In this document: positions 46,528 through 54,830 of the stretch, in pieces
How positions within the stretch are numbered: the stretch's first letter is position 1
Layout: each line of letters begins with the position of its first letter
Assembly: GCA_965238305.1 (NCBI GenBank)
Contig: CBDEHK010000001.1
Coordinates: 930,001-994,000 of the forward strand
Source of the DNA: CBDCGJ01 sp965238305
GTDB lineage: Bacteria; Pseudomonadota; Alphaproteobacteria; GCA-2731375
DNA length: 64,000 nucleotides
Reading direction: 5' to 3'
Translations under genes and position numbers: made by a program
The notes under the pieces: model-generated
What the model saw: the letters and a program-made list of their open reading frames with translations, nothing else
The model's database searches: none
Told to the model about the DNA's origin: nothing

Positions 46528-47142
46528 ATGCTGCCAGCCATGAAGAAGTGGCTTTGGATAGGCGCGGCGGTTTTGTTGCCTTTAATTCCAGTTGCCAGCG
46601 TTCAAGCGGGTGATTTTTCCGCCCGCTTTGTGGCGGCGGCGATGGCGCGGACCAACCATAGGATCACGTATGATGGCACGTATCAGCGGATATCTTATCC
46701 CCTGGGCGATGTCGCCGCCGATCGTGGCGTTTGCAGCGATGTGGTCATCCGTGTTTATCGTGCCCTTGGCATCGATCTGCAGCGGCGGGTCCACGAAGAT
46801 ATGCGGGTAAATTTCGAAGCTTATCCGACGTTTTGGGGTCTGCGCCGCCCGGATCACAACATCGACCATCGCCGGGTGCCCAATTTGCAGACTTTTTTTC
46901 GCCGACAAGGCGCCGAACTGCCGATATCCGACCGTGCGGATGACTATCGCGCCGGCGATCTTGTCACTTGGGTACTGCCAGGTAATTTGCCGCATATGGG
47001 CATCGTTGTAGGTCAGCGTAGCGGCGATGGTGCGCGCCCGCTGATTGTCCACAATATTGGCGACGGTCCAAAACTTGAGGATTTTCTGTTCGTCGCCAAA
47101 ATCACCGGCCATTATCGATATGGGCCTTCCGGTCATCAGTGA
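46528..47142 (+). CDS. DUF1287 family exported protein
   Basis: 204 residues with a signal peptide (LWIGAAVLLPLIPVASVQAG). DUF1287 features are visible: the catalytic-looking Cys and surrounding residues in DRGVCSDVVIRVYRALGID, and later DLVTWVLPGNLPHMGIVVG and LIVHNIGDGP, a Cys-His-type NlpC/P60-like arrangement. It is probably a periplasmic or membrane-anchored peptidoglycan amidase-like protein. ATG 46540 is an alternative start. It follows acs by 66 bases. Confidence 0.78.
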   Translation: MLPAMKKWLWIGAAVLLPLIPVASVQAGDFSARFVAAAMARTNHRITYDGTYQRISYPLGDVAADRGVCSDVVIRVYRALGIDLQRRVHEDMRVNFEAYPTFWGLRRPDHNIDHRRVPNLQTFFRRQGAELPISDRADDYRAGDLVTWVLPGNLPHMGIVVGQRSGDGARPLIVHNIGDGPKLEDFLFVAKITGHYRYGPSGHQ

Positions 47143-47215
47143 GGCGGGTCGGTTGGCGGCATTGAATTGGTCAGCGACGACGATTTCGATGTCACTAATC
47201 ACAACATATTTTTGG

Positions 47216-47368
47216 TAAATGTTCCCTTAATCTGACGTCAACTAGATTAACGGCATGAATATAACTGTCTGTATTTTATGAGTTATTCCTAAATCATAGC
47301 TAATTTGACGTCAATATTTGGCCTATATGGTTAATTTTTAAGGTTAATGTTCTGCTAAATTGACGTCA
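47216..47368 (+). promoter_or_regulatory. Cluster of three composite TGACGTCA sites
   Basis: TGACGTCA palindromes at 47233-47240, 47306-47313 and 47361-47368. Each is preceded with identical spacing by two nTAA tetramers seven bases apart: TAAA-N7-TTAA, CTAA-N7-CTAA and TTAA-N7-CTAA, then two bases, then the palindrome. They fill the gap downstream of the LysR gene, which runs toward them, and after the DUF1287 gene. Confidence 0.6.
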
Positions 47369-47396
47369 CGAAAGATCACCGATTATGGCCGTCCCC

Positions 47397-48311
47397 CTAC
47401 GTCTGAGCAGCGAATGCGGCTTTTAGGAAATCGATGACGACGCGGACTTTTTGCGGCAGATAACTGCGGCTGGGGTAAAGCAGCCAGGCGGCTGTATCGA
47501 AGCCGCCGGCACTGACTTCAATACCGGGATAAAGGTCGATCAGGCGGCCATCCGCCAGCGCCTCGCCGGTCAGCCAATTTGCCAATAAGGCCGGACCAAG
47601 ACCGGCGAGGCAGGCTTCCCTGAGCGCCAGCGGATTGGAAATTTTCATCCGCCCTTCAACCGGCACTGTTTCGACATCGCCGCCTGGACTACGGAACTGC
47701 CATTTATCGCGGTAATTCGGCAAATCCAACAACAGACAATCATGGCTCGACAGCGCCGCCGGTTGCACCGGCCAGCCTTCGCTTTTGAGGTAACTGGTGC
47801 TGGCACAGACCCGATAGTGAGTTTCAAACAGTTTTAGCCCGATCAGATCCTGATTGAGCGCCGAGGCCTGTCGATTGCCCAAGCGGATCGCCAAGTCGAT
47901 ACGATCGGCAATGATATCGACATTGATGTCGGTGAGCACCAGATCGATCGATAAATCCGGGTATTCGGCAGTCAGTTTAGGCAACAATGGCACCAAACAA
48001 GCCTGCCCAAAGGCGACGGAGGCGGACAGGCGGATCGTGCCGGCGGGGGCCGAGCCATGGTCGGTCATGGCGGATTTTGTCGCGATTAGTTCCCCTACCA
48101 AAGGTTCGATGCGTTGGAAATATTCCTGACCGGCTTCTGTTGGCGATAGGCGCCGCGTGGTGCGCTGAAACAACCGAACCTGCAACTCCCGCTCCAGACC
48201 GGCGATGGCGCGGGAAACCGTCGAGGGGTCGATACCCCGTTCCCGCGCCGCCGCGGCGAAGCTGCCGTGGCGCATGACATCGACAAAAATTTCCAGGTTC
48301 AGAATTTCCAT
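47397..48311 (-). CDS. LysR-family transcriptional regulator
   Basis: 304 residues. The N-terminal winged HTH reads FVDVMRHGSFAAAARERGID then PSTVSRAIAGLERELQVRLF, the usual LysR start. The effector domain (about 90-300) has GTIRLSASVAFGQACLVPLL and IDLAIRLGN. It is divergent from the dehydrogenase gene at 48415 across a 103-base gap with a palindrome, so it is probably the regulator of that gene. The effector is unknown. Confidence 0.88.
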   Translation of the reverse strand: MEILNLEIFVDVMRHGSFAAAARERGIDPSTVSRAIAGLERELQVRLFQRTTRRLSPTEAGQEYFQRIEPLVGELIATKSAMTDHGSAPAGTIRLSASVAFGQACLVPLLPKLTAEYPDLSIDLVLTDINVDIIADRIDLAIRLGNRQASALNQDLIGLKLFETHYRVCASTSYLKSEGWPVQPAALSSHDCLLLDLPNYRDKWQFRSPGGDVETVPVEGRMKISNPLALREACLAGLGPALLANWLTGEALADGRLIDLYPGIEVSAGGFDTAAWLLYPSRSYLPQKVRVVIDFLKAAFAAQT

Positions 48312-48325
48312 TAGTGAGAATATTA

Positions 48326-48338
48326 CACGAATATCGTG
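48326..48338. promoter_or_regulatory. Palindromic operator candidate in the LysR/dehydrogenase divergent gap
   Basis: CACGAATATCGTG has perfect CACGA/TCGTG arms around ATA, and fits the T-N11-A style of LysR boxes. Two further GAATATT-like half sites flank it. It lies 15-27 bases before the LysR start and about 80 bases before the dehydrogenase start. Confidence 0.5.
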
Positions 48339-48414
48339 AGGAGTTCAATATTTACTCCGAATATTTCACTAGTTAGGCTGAATAATCGACAATTTGAGCG
48401 GAATAGACAAATAA

Positions 48415-49281
48415 ATGTATAAAATAGCAATAATCGGACTGGGCGCCATGGGCTGCCGGATCGCGCGCGGATTACTGGCGCATGGGGCCGATGTGACGGT
48501 CTATACCCGCCGCCCCGACCCGACGGCGAAAATGGCACAATTGGGTGCGCAGGTTGCACAAACGCCCAAATCGGCGGCAACGGAAGCGGATGTCATCTTT
48601 TCTATTGTGACAGATGATGAAGCCTCCCGCCAGGTCTGGTTAAATCCGGAAACCGGCGCTCTATTCGGCATGAAAGCGGGCTCCCTGGCGGTTGAATGCA
48701 GCACCTTGAGCCCTAAATGGGTCGCCGAGCTGGCGCAAAACATGATGAAAAATGGAATGGAACTGATGGATCTGCCGATCGTCGGTTCCAGGCCGCAAGC
48801 CGAGACTGGAGAATTGGTCTGGATGGCCGGCGGATCGACCGCCGCTTTTGCCATTGTTTCGGAAATCTTGCAACCCATCACGGTGGCGATGCACCACGTT
48901 GGGCCGGTCGGCCATGGCTGCCGGTTAAAATTGGCCATAAATGCGCTGCTGGGGATTCAAGTCGCGGCAATCGCGGAAATATTGGGGTTCCTGGAAAAGA
49001 CCGGCCTTGATCAACAAAACAGCGCCGCAATCATGGGCACCATGCCGGTGGTTAGCCCTTTCGCTAAGTTGACGTCAGAATTGATGATAGCAGGCCGACA
49101 CGCGCCGCTTTTCCCGGTCGAACTGGCGGCGAAGGATCTGCGTTACATGATCGAGGCTGCCCAGGATGCCGGCGCCGCAGTCCCAACCGTAAGCTCGACC
49201 ATGCAGACCTTTGACCAGGCCATTGAGGCCAGTTATGGGCCGGAGAATATTTCCGCCGTGACAAAGTTATACCAGGATTAA
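48415..49281 (+). CDS. 3-hydroxyisobutyrate-dehydrogenase-family NAD(P) oxidoreductase
   Basis: 288 residues. The Rossmann motif IAIIGLGAMGCRIARGLL opens the protein; VECSTLSPKWVAELA is the S-T-x-x-P substrate-binding region, LPIVGSRPQAETGELVWMAG the following block, and the catalytic Lys lies in GHGCRLKLAINALLG. These enzymes oxidise beta-hydroxy acids or reduce short aldehyde/imine-type substrates. No clear ribosome site precedes ATG 48415. One of the TGACGTCA palindromes lies inside the coding region (49070). Confidence 0.85.
   Translation: MYKIAIIGLGAMGCRIARGLLAHGADVTVYTRRPDPTAKMAQLGAQVAQTPKSAATEADVIFSIVTDDEASRQVWLNPETGALFGMKAGSLAVECSTLSPKWVAELAQNMMKNGMELMDLPIVGSRPQAETGELVWMAGGSTAAFAIVSEILQPITVAMHHVGPVGHGCRLKLAINALLGIQVAAIAEILGFLEKTGLDQQNSAAIMGTMPVVSPFAKLTSELMIAGRHAPLFPVELAAKDLRYMIEAAQDAGAAVPTVSSTMQTFDQAIEASYGPENISAVTKLYQD
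49070..49077. promoter_or_regulatory. TGACGTCA palindrome inside the dehydrogenase gene
   Basis: TGACGTCA preceded by CTAA and two bases, as in the intergenic copies, but the second upstream tetramer is absent. It may be a coincidental coding match or a weak site. Confidence 0.35.
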
Positions 49282-49288
49282 CCATATC

Positions 49289-49536
49289 TGACGTCAAGCA
49301 TGATCCGAAAATCCAATCCAATAGGGTTAATATAACGTAAAACTGACGTCAGTAGAAAATCAAGCTGCTTTGTGACGGGGCCCGCACGAACAGACCGCAC
49401 GGGCACCCAATGGTATTTTTGGGATCACGATAGGGCTGGCTTTCTAGCGAAATTTGCCTGAATATATCCCAACTGACGTCAGAACAATCACGCATGTTCC
49501 CAAGAACAGGGTTAACGTTCTATTAAATTGACGTCA
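49289..49536 (+). promoter_or_regulatory. Cluster of four TGACGTCA sites ahead of the SCP2-like operon
   Basis: TGACGTCA at 49289-49296, 49344-49351, 49474-49481 and 49529-49536. The second and fourth have the full composite form (TTAA-N7-TAAA and TTAA-N7-TTAA, then two bases). The fourth resembles site 47361 over 27 bases (24 identical) and ends 18 bases before ATG 49555, next to the ribosome site. The spacing suggests control of the downstream operon. Confidence 0.6.
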
Positions 49537-49554
49537 GTTGGGAGAGAGCAAAAC

Positions 49555-49938
49555 ATGTTAGATAAGCTGGCAGCAGCGGCGCGGGCCCATCCGGGATTGA
49601 AACGCTGGGGCAAATATGTTTCCGCGACCATATTGATCGGCATCGGCAAGGAAGATTTCCTAATCGTGATCGAAAATGGCGATGTGGTTGAGGTTCGCCC
49701 CCGGCGGATCGCGGTCGAAAGTGGTGTTTTTGCCATTCGTGCCGACAAGGCGGTGTGGGACGAACATTGGCGACCCCATCCCAAACGCGGCTATCACGAC
49801 CTTTATCACATGTTCAGTTATGGTCATGCTCGCATCGACGGCGATTTGCGCCTGTTCATGCAAAATCTACTATTTTTCAAGTTACTTTTGGCCGCGCCAC
49901 GAGCTCTTAATCGAGCGGAAGGGGGTCAAAATGGTTGA
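49555..49938 (+). CDS. SCP2 sterol-carrier-like small protein
   Basis: 127 residues. The pattern GKYVSATILIGIGKEDFLIV then IENGDVVEVRPR resembles the beta-strand core of SCP2-like lipid-binding domains, followed by ADKAVWDEHW and HDLYHMFSYGHARIDGDLRL. Such domains bind hydrophobic ligands. GGGAGAG precedes ATG 49555. The stop overlaps the next gene's ATG by eight bases, so translation is coupled. It is the first gene of the hydrolase operon. Confidence 0.65.
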   Translation: MLDKLAAAARAHPGLKRWGKYVSATILIGIGKEDFLIVIENGDVVEVRPRRIAVESGVFAIRADKAVWDEHWRPHPKRGYHDLYHMFSYGHARIDGDLRLFMQNLLFFKLLLAAPRALNRAEGGQNG

Positions 49939-50776
49939 GTTTGAGCCGATTACCGGACGCTATTTTCCCTTGATCGTGGGGACAGAAAGCTATCGCATTT
50001 ATGTTGAGGAGGCGGGCCAGGGCATACCCTTGGTGTGTCTGCATACCGCCGGTGCCGATGGTCGGCAGTTTCGCCATCTGATGACCGATCCGACGATCAC
50101 CAGCCAATATCGAGTGATTGCCTTCGATATGCCCTGGCACGGCAAATCCAACCCGCCGGTGGGCTGGGAAAACCGCGACTATCAACTTACCGCGGCCGGT
50201 TATCGGGAGATCATTCGCGCTTTTTGCCAGGAACTGGCGTTGGAAAAGCCAGTCTTGATGGGCTGTTCCATGGGTGGTCGGGTGGTTCTCCACCTGGCGA
50301 TGGATCATGGCGAAGATTATCGCGCTGTAATTGCGTTGGAAGGGGCGGACAAGCTTAACCCCTATTACGACACCAGTTGGCTGCACCGGCCTGACGTGCA
50401 TGGCGGGGAAGTCTCCGCCGGATTTGTTTCCGGCTCAATCGCACCGCAAAGCCCGGATGAATATCGCTGGGAAACCTTGTGGCATTATATGCAATCGGGC
50501 CCAGGCATCTTCAAAGGCGATCTCTATTTCTATTGGGAAGATGGTGATTTTGACGATCGATCGGCGAAAATCGACACCTCAGAATGTCCGGTTTACCTGT
50601 TGGCCGGCGAATATGACAATTCCTGCACGCCGGAGTTGGCGACAGCGACCCATGAACGCATCGCCGGCTCAAAACTAACGCTTATGGTAGCGATGGGCCA
50701 TTTTCCCATGTCGGAAAATCCCCACTTGTTCGCCCAGCACATCCACCCGATACTCAGCGAAATCTCACGGACTTAG
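49931..50776 (+). CDS. Alpha/beta hydrolase
   Basis: 281 residues from ATG 49931. The triad is visible: nucleophile elbow GCSMGG (Ser), acid in AGEYDNSC (Asp) and GHFPMSEN (His). The oxyanion region is LVCLHTAGADGRQF. The frame also stays open far upstream of ATG 49931, over the SCP2-like gene, but the overlap geometry supports ATG 49931. It may cleave an ester or C-C bond of the compound handled by the operon. Confidence 0.87.
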   Translation: MVEFEPITGRYFPLIVGTESYRIYVEEAGQGIPLVCLHTAGADGRQFRHLMTDPTITSQYRVIAFDMPWHGKSNPPVGWENRDYQLTAAGYREIIRAFCQELALEKPVLMGCSMGGRVVLHLAMDHGEDYRAVIALEGADKLNPYYDTSWLHRPDVHGGEVSAGFVSGSIAPQSPDEYRWETLWHYMQSGPGIFKGDLYFYWEDGDFDDRSAKIDTSECPVYLLAGEYDNSCTPELATATHERIAGSKLTLMVAMGHFPMSENPHLFAQHIHPILSEISRT

Positions 50777-50816
50777 ACGCCACTCTCCATTTCATACCCG
50801 TATAAAGGCTCAGTTA

Positions 50817-51548
50817 ATGACCAGAACCGCCACCTTCGATTTTTCCGACCAGCGTGTATTTGTGACCGGCGGCAGTAACGGTATCGGCCTGGCCATCGCG
50901 GACGCTTTTCAGCATGCCGGTGCCTGGGTGACGATCACTGGAACCAAAGCCGGCGCCAAGGATTATCCAAGCGATCTTGGTAAGTTTACCTATCATCAGC
51001 TCGATATGGGCGATGGAGACAAGATCGTGCAGTTGATGGCGGCGCAAGACGGCGTTGATATCCTGATCAATTGCGCCGGCACCGCTCTTGGGCCGATGGA
51101 ATATCAAGACGAAGGCTGGGCGCGGATATTGGAGATAAACCTGACCGGTAGCCAGCGTATGGCGATGGCGGCGCGGCCTCATCTAGCGGCCGCAAAAGGG
51201 ATCATCATCAATATCGCTTCGATGTCCAGTTATGCTGGCTTTCCCCACGCGCCCGCCTATGGCGCCAGTAAGACCGCCATTGTTTCCTTGACCAAATCTC
51301 TGGCTGTCGCCTGGGCCGAGCAAGGAATTCGCGTCAACGCGATTGCGCCCGGCTGGGTCGACACCAATTTGACCAAACCCGCGCAAGCGGATAGCGAACG
51401 GAACGAGACGATTATCGCCCGCACGCCGATGGACCGGTGGGGCGCTGCCGGCGAAATGACCGGCGCCGTTCTGTTCCTTTGTTCCGCCGCCGCCGGTTTC
51501 ATCACCGGTGTCACGATGCCGGTTGATGGTGGTTATTCTTCATCCTGA
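50817..51548 (+). CDS. Short-chain dehydrogenase/reductase (SDR)
   Basis: 243 residues, classical SDR. The cofactor motif TGGSNGIGLAIA is at the N-terminus; NCAG, the catalytic Ser in NIASMSS and YGASK (Tyr-x3-Lys) follow; the end has the typical ITGVTMPVDGGYSS. It interconverts an alcohol and a ketone with NAD(P). It is the third gene of the SCP2-like / hydrolase / SDR unit, 40 bases after the hydrolase. Confidence 0.9.
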   Translation: MTRTATFDFSDQRVFVTGGSNGIGLAIADAFQHAGAWVTITGTKAGAKDYPSDLGKFTYHQLDMGDGDKIVQLMAAQDGVDILINCAGTALGPMEYQDEGWARILEINLTGSQRMAMAARPHLAAAKGIIINIASMSSYAGFPHAPAYGASKTAIVSLTKSLAVAWAEQGIRVNAIAPGWVDTNLTKPAQADSERNETIIARTPMDRWGAAGEMTGAVLFLCSAAAGFITGVTMPVDGGYSSS

Positions 51549-51572
51549 TCGAAGTTTGCTTGCCTCTATCGC

Positions 51573-51620
51573 GGAAGGCGGGTACCTTCCGGCCGGTTCA
51601 GGATGGTCCTGAGCGGAAGG
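51573..51620 (+). terminator. Overlapping hairpins after the SDR gene
   Basis: GGAAGG (51573-51578) can pair with CCTTCC (51585-51590), which can instead pair with GGAAGG at 51615-51620, enclosing GTTCAGGA / TCCTGA. Mutually exclusive stems without a T-run. The rest of the gap 51549-51957 holds nothing I can support. Confidence 0.35.
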
Positions 51621-51957
51621 ACATTAAGCCGATGTATTTGCATCCGATCGCATCAAAAGCAACGAATAGCGCCAAATCGACGGGCGTGTATCCGACCATG
51701 CCGCTTTCCGTGGCTGTGGCGCTTATCTGCGTATCCACGTTTGCAAACAAATCCGGGCTGACGCCTTAAATTACCACCTGTCGGCCCATCCCTGGGGCGG
51801 GTCGACGGAATTTCCAACCACAAGCAGTCTCCCCCCTTCGGGTTTACCGGCATTGATGCGGGAGAGACTCCAATGTTTGTTGTTACTAGTTATCATTCTG
51901 TCGTCGCCACCATAGAAATCGAAGGACCGCAGGGCTTTCGAATAGGGAGGGGACGTT

Positions 51958-53169
51958 ATGTTCAAACTCCCTAGTGGTGCTGCCGTCGACCGCGATATCC
52001 GCCTTTTGTTCAGTGCCAAGGCGGCCCATAACGCGATGTTTCTCATCCCGGTCATGGTGCCCTATTATCAATATCAGATCGGCCTCAGTTTTCAGGAACT
52101 GTTGTTGGGCGAAGCGATATTCGCCTTGGTCGTTGTCGCCATGGAAGTACCATCCGGCTGGTTGGCCGACATCTGGCAGCGGAAATACGTCCTGATGTTG
52201 GGATCTTTTTTGAATGTATTCGGCTTTCTGGCCCTCTGGCTGGCTGACGGTTTCTGGCTGGCGATCACGGCGCAAGCCTTGCTCGGGATCGGCGTCAGTT
52301 TTATTTCCGGCGCCGATGTGGCGTTGCTATATGATCGGTTGGTCGAAGCCGGACGGCGCGATGAATTCCGCAGATTGGAAGGGGTTCGCCACGGTATTGG
52401 CATGTACGCCTTGGCCGCGGCCTCGGTGATCGGCGGTTTGCTTTATGTATGGCAGCCGGATTTACCGATCTTGCTGACCGCTTTGATGGAGATTATCGCA
52501 TTCTTTTGCATATTTTTCGTTAAAGAACCGATCCGCCCGAAAAAGTCGACCAAGCACCATCCTTTGGCGGATATCATCGATACCGCGCGGCGTTGTTTTG
52601 CCCGGCGTCCGGAACTGATGTGCCTATATTTGTTCGCTGCCGTGACCTATGCGATCACGATCAATGGCTATTGGGTGCAGCAGCCCTATTATGCTTATTT
52701 GGGGATCCCATTGATTTGGTATGGCTGGTTGGCCGGTCTCGGCCATCTGTTGGGTGGTCTGGGTGGCACCTTCGGACGTCATTTGGAAAGATATTGCAGC
52801 CGCCGGCAAGTGTTGATGGGGGCGACGATATTTCTGGTCTTCGGTTATGCGATCAGCGGCTTTTTCCCCGGTTTTCATGGCATCCCGTTGCTGTTGACGG
52901 GCGGTATTGTCTGGGGCGTCACCGGGCCGATGTTCAATGATATCGTTAATGCGCGAATACCATCGGAACGACGGGCAACGATGTTGTCGCTCTCCAGTTT
53001 TGGGGTGCGATTGACCTTTGTCCCGACCAGTTTGGTGATAGGCTGGGCCCAGGAAACGTGGGATATCGCTGTGGCAATAACCCTCATGCCGATATTGTTG
53101 ATCTTTGTCAGCATCCCAATTCTGCTGATGTTTTTCGCTCTTGATCAAAAACAACCTCAGCCGGCCTAG
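51958..53169 (+). CDS. MFS transporter
   Basis: 403 residues, about 12 TM helices. It begins DRDIRLLFSAKAAHNAMFLI; the loop 2-3 signature is EVPSGWLADIWQRKYVLMLG, close to the GxxxDxxGRK MFS motif, and GADVALLYDRLVEAGRRDEF resembles drug/metabolite exporters. AGGGAGGGGAC precedes ATG 51958. The substrate is unknown. It is followed by two large hairpins. Confidence 0.85.
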   Translation: MFKLPSGAAVDRDIRLLFSAKAAHNAMFLIPVMVPYYQYQIGLSFQELLLGEAIFALVVVAMEVPSGWLADIWQRKYVLMLGSFLNVFGFLALWLADGFWLAITAQALLGIGVSFISGADVALLYDRLVEAGRRDEFRRLEGVRHGIGMYALAAASVIGGLLYVWQPDLPILLTALMEIIAFFCIFFVKEPIRPKKSTKHHPLADIIDTARRCFARRPELMCLYLFAAVTYAITINGYWVQQPYYAYLGIPLIWYGWLAGLGHLLGGLGGTFGRHLERYCSRRQVLMGATIFLVFGYAISGFFPGFHGIPLLLTGGIVWGVTGPMFNDIVNARIPSERRATMLSLSSFGVRLTFVPTSLVIGWAQETWDIAVAITLMPILLIFVSIPILLMFFALDQKQPQPA

Positions 53170-53200
53170 CGCAAGTTTTATATAACATGAGGTCATCACC

Positions 53201-53267
53201 AGCCCGCGCCCCCTCCCGGCCACCCATGGGATCGTACCTTATGGGTGGCCGGGAGGGCGCGCGGGCT
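53201..53267. repeat. Long hairpin, 27-bp arms
   Basis: Arms 53201-53227 and 53241-53267 are inverted repeats with 26 of 27 bases paired, around a 13-base loop. The stem is very GC-rich (CCTCCCGGCCACCCAT core). There is no T-run, so it is not a simple intrinsic terminator. It lies 31 bases after the MFS stop codon. Confidence 0.75.
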
Positions 53268-53307
53268 GGCTAAGTGTTTTATGAACAGACTCTAGCCCAA
53301 ACAAAGA

Positions 53308-53341
53308 AATGGGGGTGGGACCCTGCAATCCCACCCCCATT
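53308..53341. repeat. Second hairpin, 13-bp perfect arms
   Basis: AATGGGGGTGGGA (53308-53320) and its exact complement (53329-53341) around an 8-base loop. It lies 40 bases from the longer hairpin. Together they occupy the 3' flank of the MFS gene. Confidence 0.75.
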
Positions 53342-53663
53342 CCGAGGGGTCTTAGTTATAGGTAATTGTGACAAAGATTACACGTCACGAAACGTACTCA
53401 ACTACCCGGCTACTCACTTAGAAACGCGAATTCAGACAATTGTTGAAACGAATGCCAAAAGCCCTACACCGGCAATCGCAATACTAGCGAGACTCACGAT
53501 TTTCATTATCTCAAACATTGCATTTCAAGCCCGTTAGGACCTGCCTCCTGATGCCTCTAACTCCTTAACTATAATCAAACATGTTGGTACACCAATGACT
53601 AGGTAAATCGTGTCTAAGTTATTGATAATTTTAGATAAAATTCTTGCAGTTCTGATGACGCGG
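53342..53663. other. Gap without a firm gene
   Basis: AT-richer than its surroundings. A 28-codon minus-strand frame (53432-53518) would encode a single TM peptide (MFEIMKIVSLASIAIAGVGL), but it lacks a ribosome site. A second hydrophobic frame ends at 53534. Neither is supported enough to call. Confidence 0.3.
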
Positions 53664-53819
53664 CTAGAAATCCGAGACGATACCCTTGCGTTCCCAATCA
53701 CCATAGCGGGTCGGCTCAAGGCCGGCGGGACCACCGATTTCCTTTGCCTTCTTGGCCGGGTCTTTGGCCTCCGACACTGGCTCGTCTTCGCCCTGTTGTT
53801 GATTGTCTTTTTTATCCAT
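53664..53819 (-). CDS. DUF1674 / succinate dehydrogenase assembly factor 4-like protein
   Basis: 51 residues. The C-terminal signature EIGGPAGLEPTRYGDWERKG, ending VSDF, is diagnostic of DUF1674 (SDHAF4-like). The N-terminus is a disordered, charged stretch. The family helps assembly of flavinylated SdhA. AAGGA is nine bases before ATG 53819. In many alphaproteobacteria it lies next to htpX and rsmB, as here, divergent from htpX. Confidence 0.88.
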   Translation of the reverse strand: MDKKDNQQQGEDEPVSEAKDPAKKAKEIGGPAGLEPTRYGDWERKGIVSDF

Positions 53820-53918
53820 CTCGACGATCCTTATTATCTTGATTGGCGTAATCCCATCCTTAAATAACATAAGCCGTTGGTTTTGTAAGATAAGCTTGGT
53901 TTAGGACAGTTTGATAGC

Positions 53919-54788
53919 ATGAATATTATCCGTACAGCCGCATTGATGGCGGCAATGACGGCGCTCTTTGTTGGTATCGGCTATATGTTGGGCGGCGAAG
54001 CCGGATTATTGATCGCTTTGGCCATCGCCGGGGCGATGAACCTGTTCGCCTATTGGAATTCCGACAAGATGGTGCTGCGCATGCACAATGCGCGGGAGGT
54101 GGACGAGAGAAGCGCGCCGCAACTTTATGGTTTGGTGCGAACATTGTCGAACCGGGCCAATCTACCGATGCCAAAGGTCTATCTTATCGACGAAGCGCAA
54201 CCGAACGCGTTCGCGACTGGGCGCAATCCGCAAAATGCCGCGGTGGCCGCAACCACCGGTCTGATGCGCCTTCTGACGACGGAAGAATTGGCCGCTGTCA
54301 TGGCCCATGAATTGGCCCATATCCGACATCGCGACACGTTAATGATGACGATCACCGCAACGCTCGCCGGCGCCATCTCGATGCTGGCGAATTTTGCCTT
54401 TTTCTTCGGTCGCGGACGGAATAATCCGCTGGGAATCGTCGGTGTGCTGCTGGTGATGATATTAGCGCCGATGGCAGCCGCTCTGGTGCAGATGGCGATC
54501 AGTCGGACCCGGGAATATGCCGCCGATCGCGGCGGGGCGGAGATTTGCGGCCACCCGATGTGGTTGGCAAATGCCCTGCAAAAACTCGAACATGGTGCAC
54601 AGGCGATCGATTATGAGCGGGCGGAGGCTAATCCGGCGACGGCGCATATGTTTATTATCAACCCTTTGCATGGCCGCCGCATGGATAACCTGTTTTCGAC
54701 GCACCCGAATACGGCCAACCGGGTCGCTGCTTTGCACAAATTGGCGGGGGAGACGGCTAGCGCGCAACGAACCAGCCCTTGGGCATGA
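53919..54788 (+). CDS. htpX: Membrane zinc protease HtpX
   Basis: 289 residues, M48B peptidase. Two N-terminal TM helices, then the zinc motif HELAH in AAVMAHELAHIRHRDTL, two further hydrophobic segments and the third zinc ligand Glu in SRTREYAADRGGA. It degrades damaged membrane proteins, cooperating with FtsH in studied species. ATG 53919 gives the normal family N-terminus (MNIIRTAALMAAMTALFVGI). Confidence 0.94.
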   Translation: MNIIRTAALMAAMTALFVGIGYMLGGEAGLLIALAIAGAMNLFAYWNSDKMVLRMHNAREVDERSAPQLYGLVRTLSNRANLPMPKVYLIDEAQPNAFATGRNPQNAAVAATTGLMRLLTTEELAAVMAHELAHIRHRDTLMMTITATLAGAISMLANFAFFFGRGRNNPLGIVGVLLVMILAPMAAALVQMAISRTREYAADRGGAEICGHPMWLANALQKLEHGAQAIDYERAEANPATAHMFIINPLHGRRMDNLFSTHPNTANRVAALHKLAGETASAQRTSPWA

Positions 54789-54830
54789 ATATCGGTCGAC
54801 GCCGTCGGTCCGATCCGCTAAACCCCATCT

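Noticed and set aside
47216..49536. TGACGTCA series as plasmid iterons or a CRISPR-like array
   Set aside because: Spacing is irregular, no replication gene is present, one copy is intragenic and there are no spacers of constant length.
53274..53537. 87-codon plus-strand frame over the hairpins
   Set aside because: It runs through the second hairpin and has no ribosome site; the composition follows the inverted repeat.
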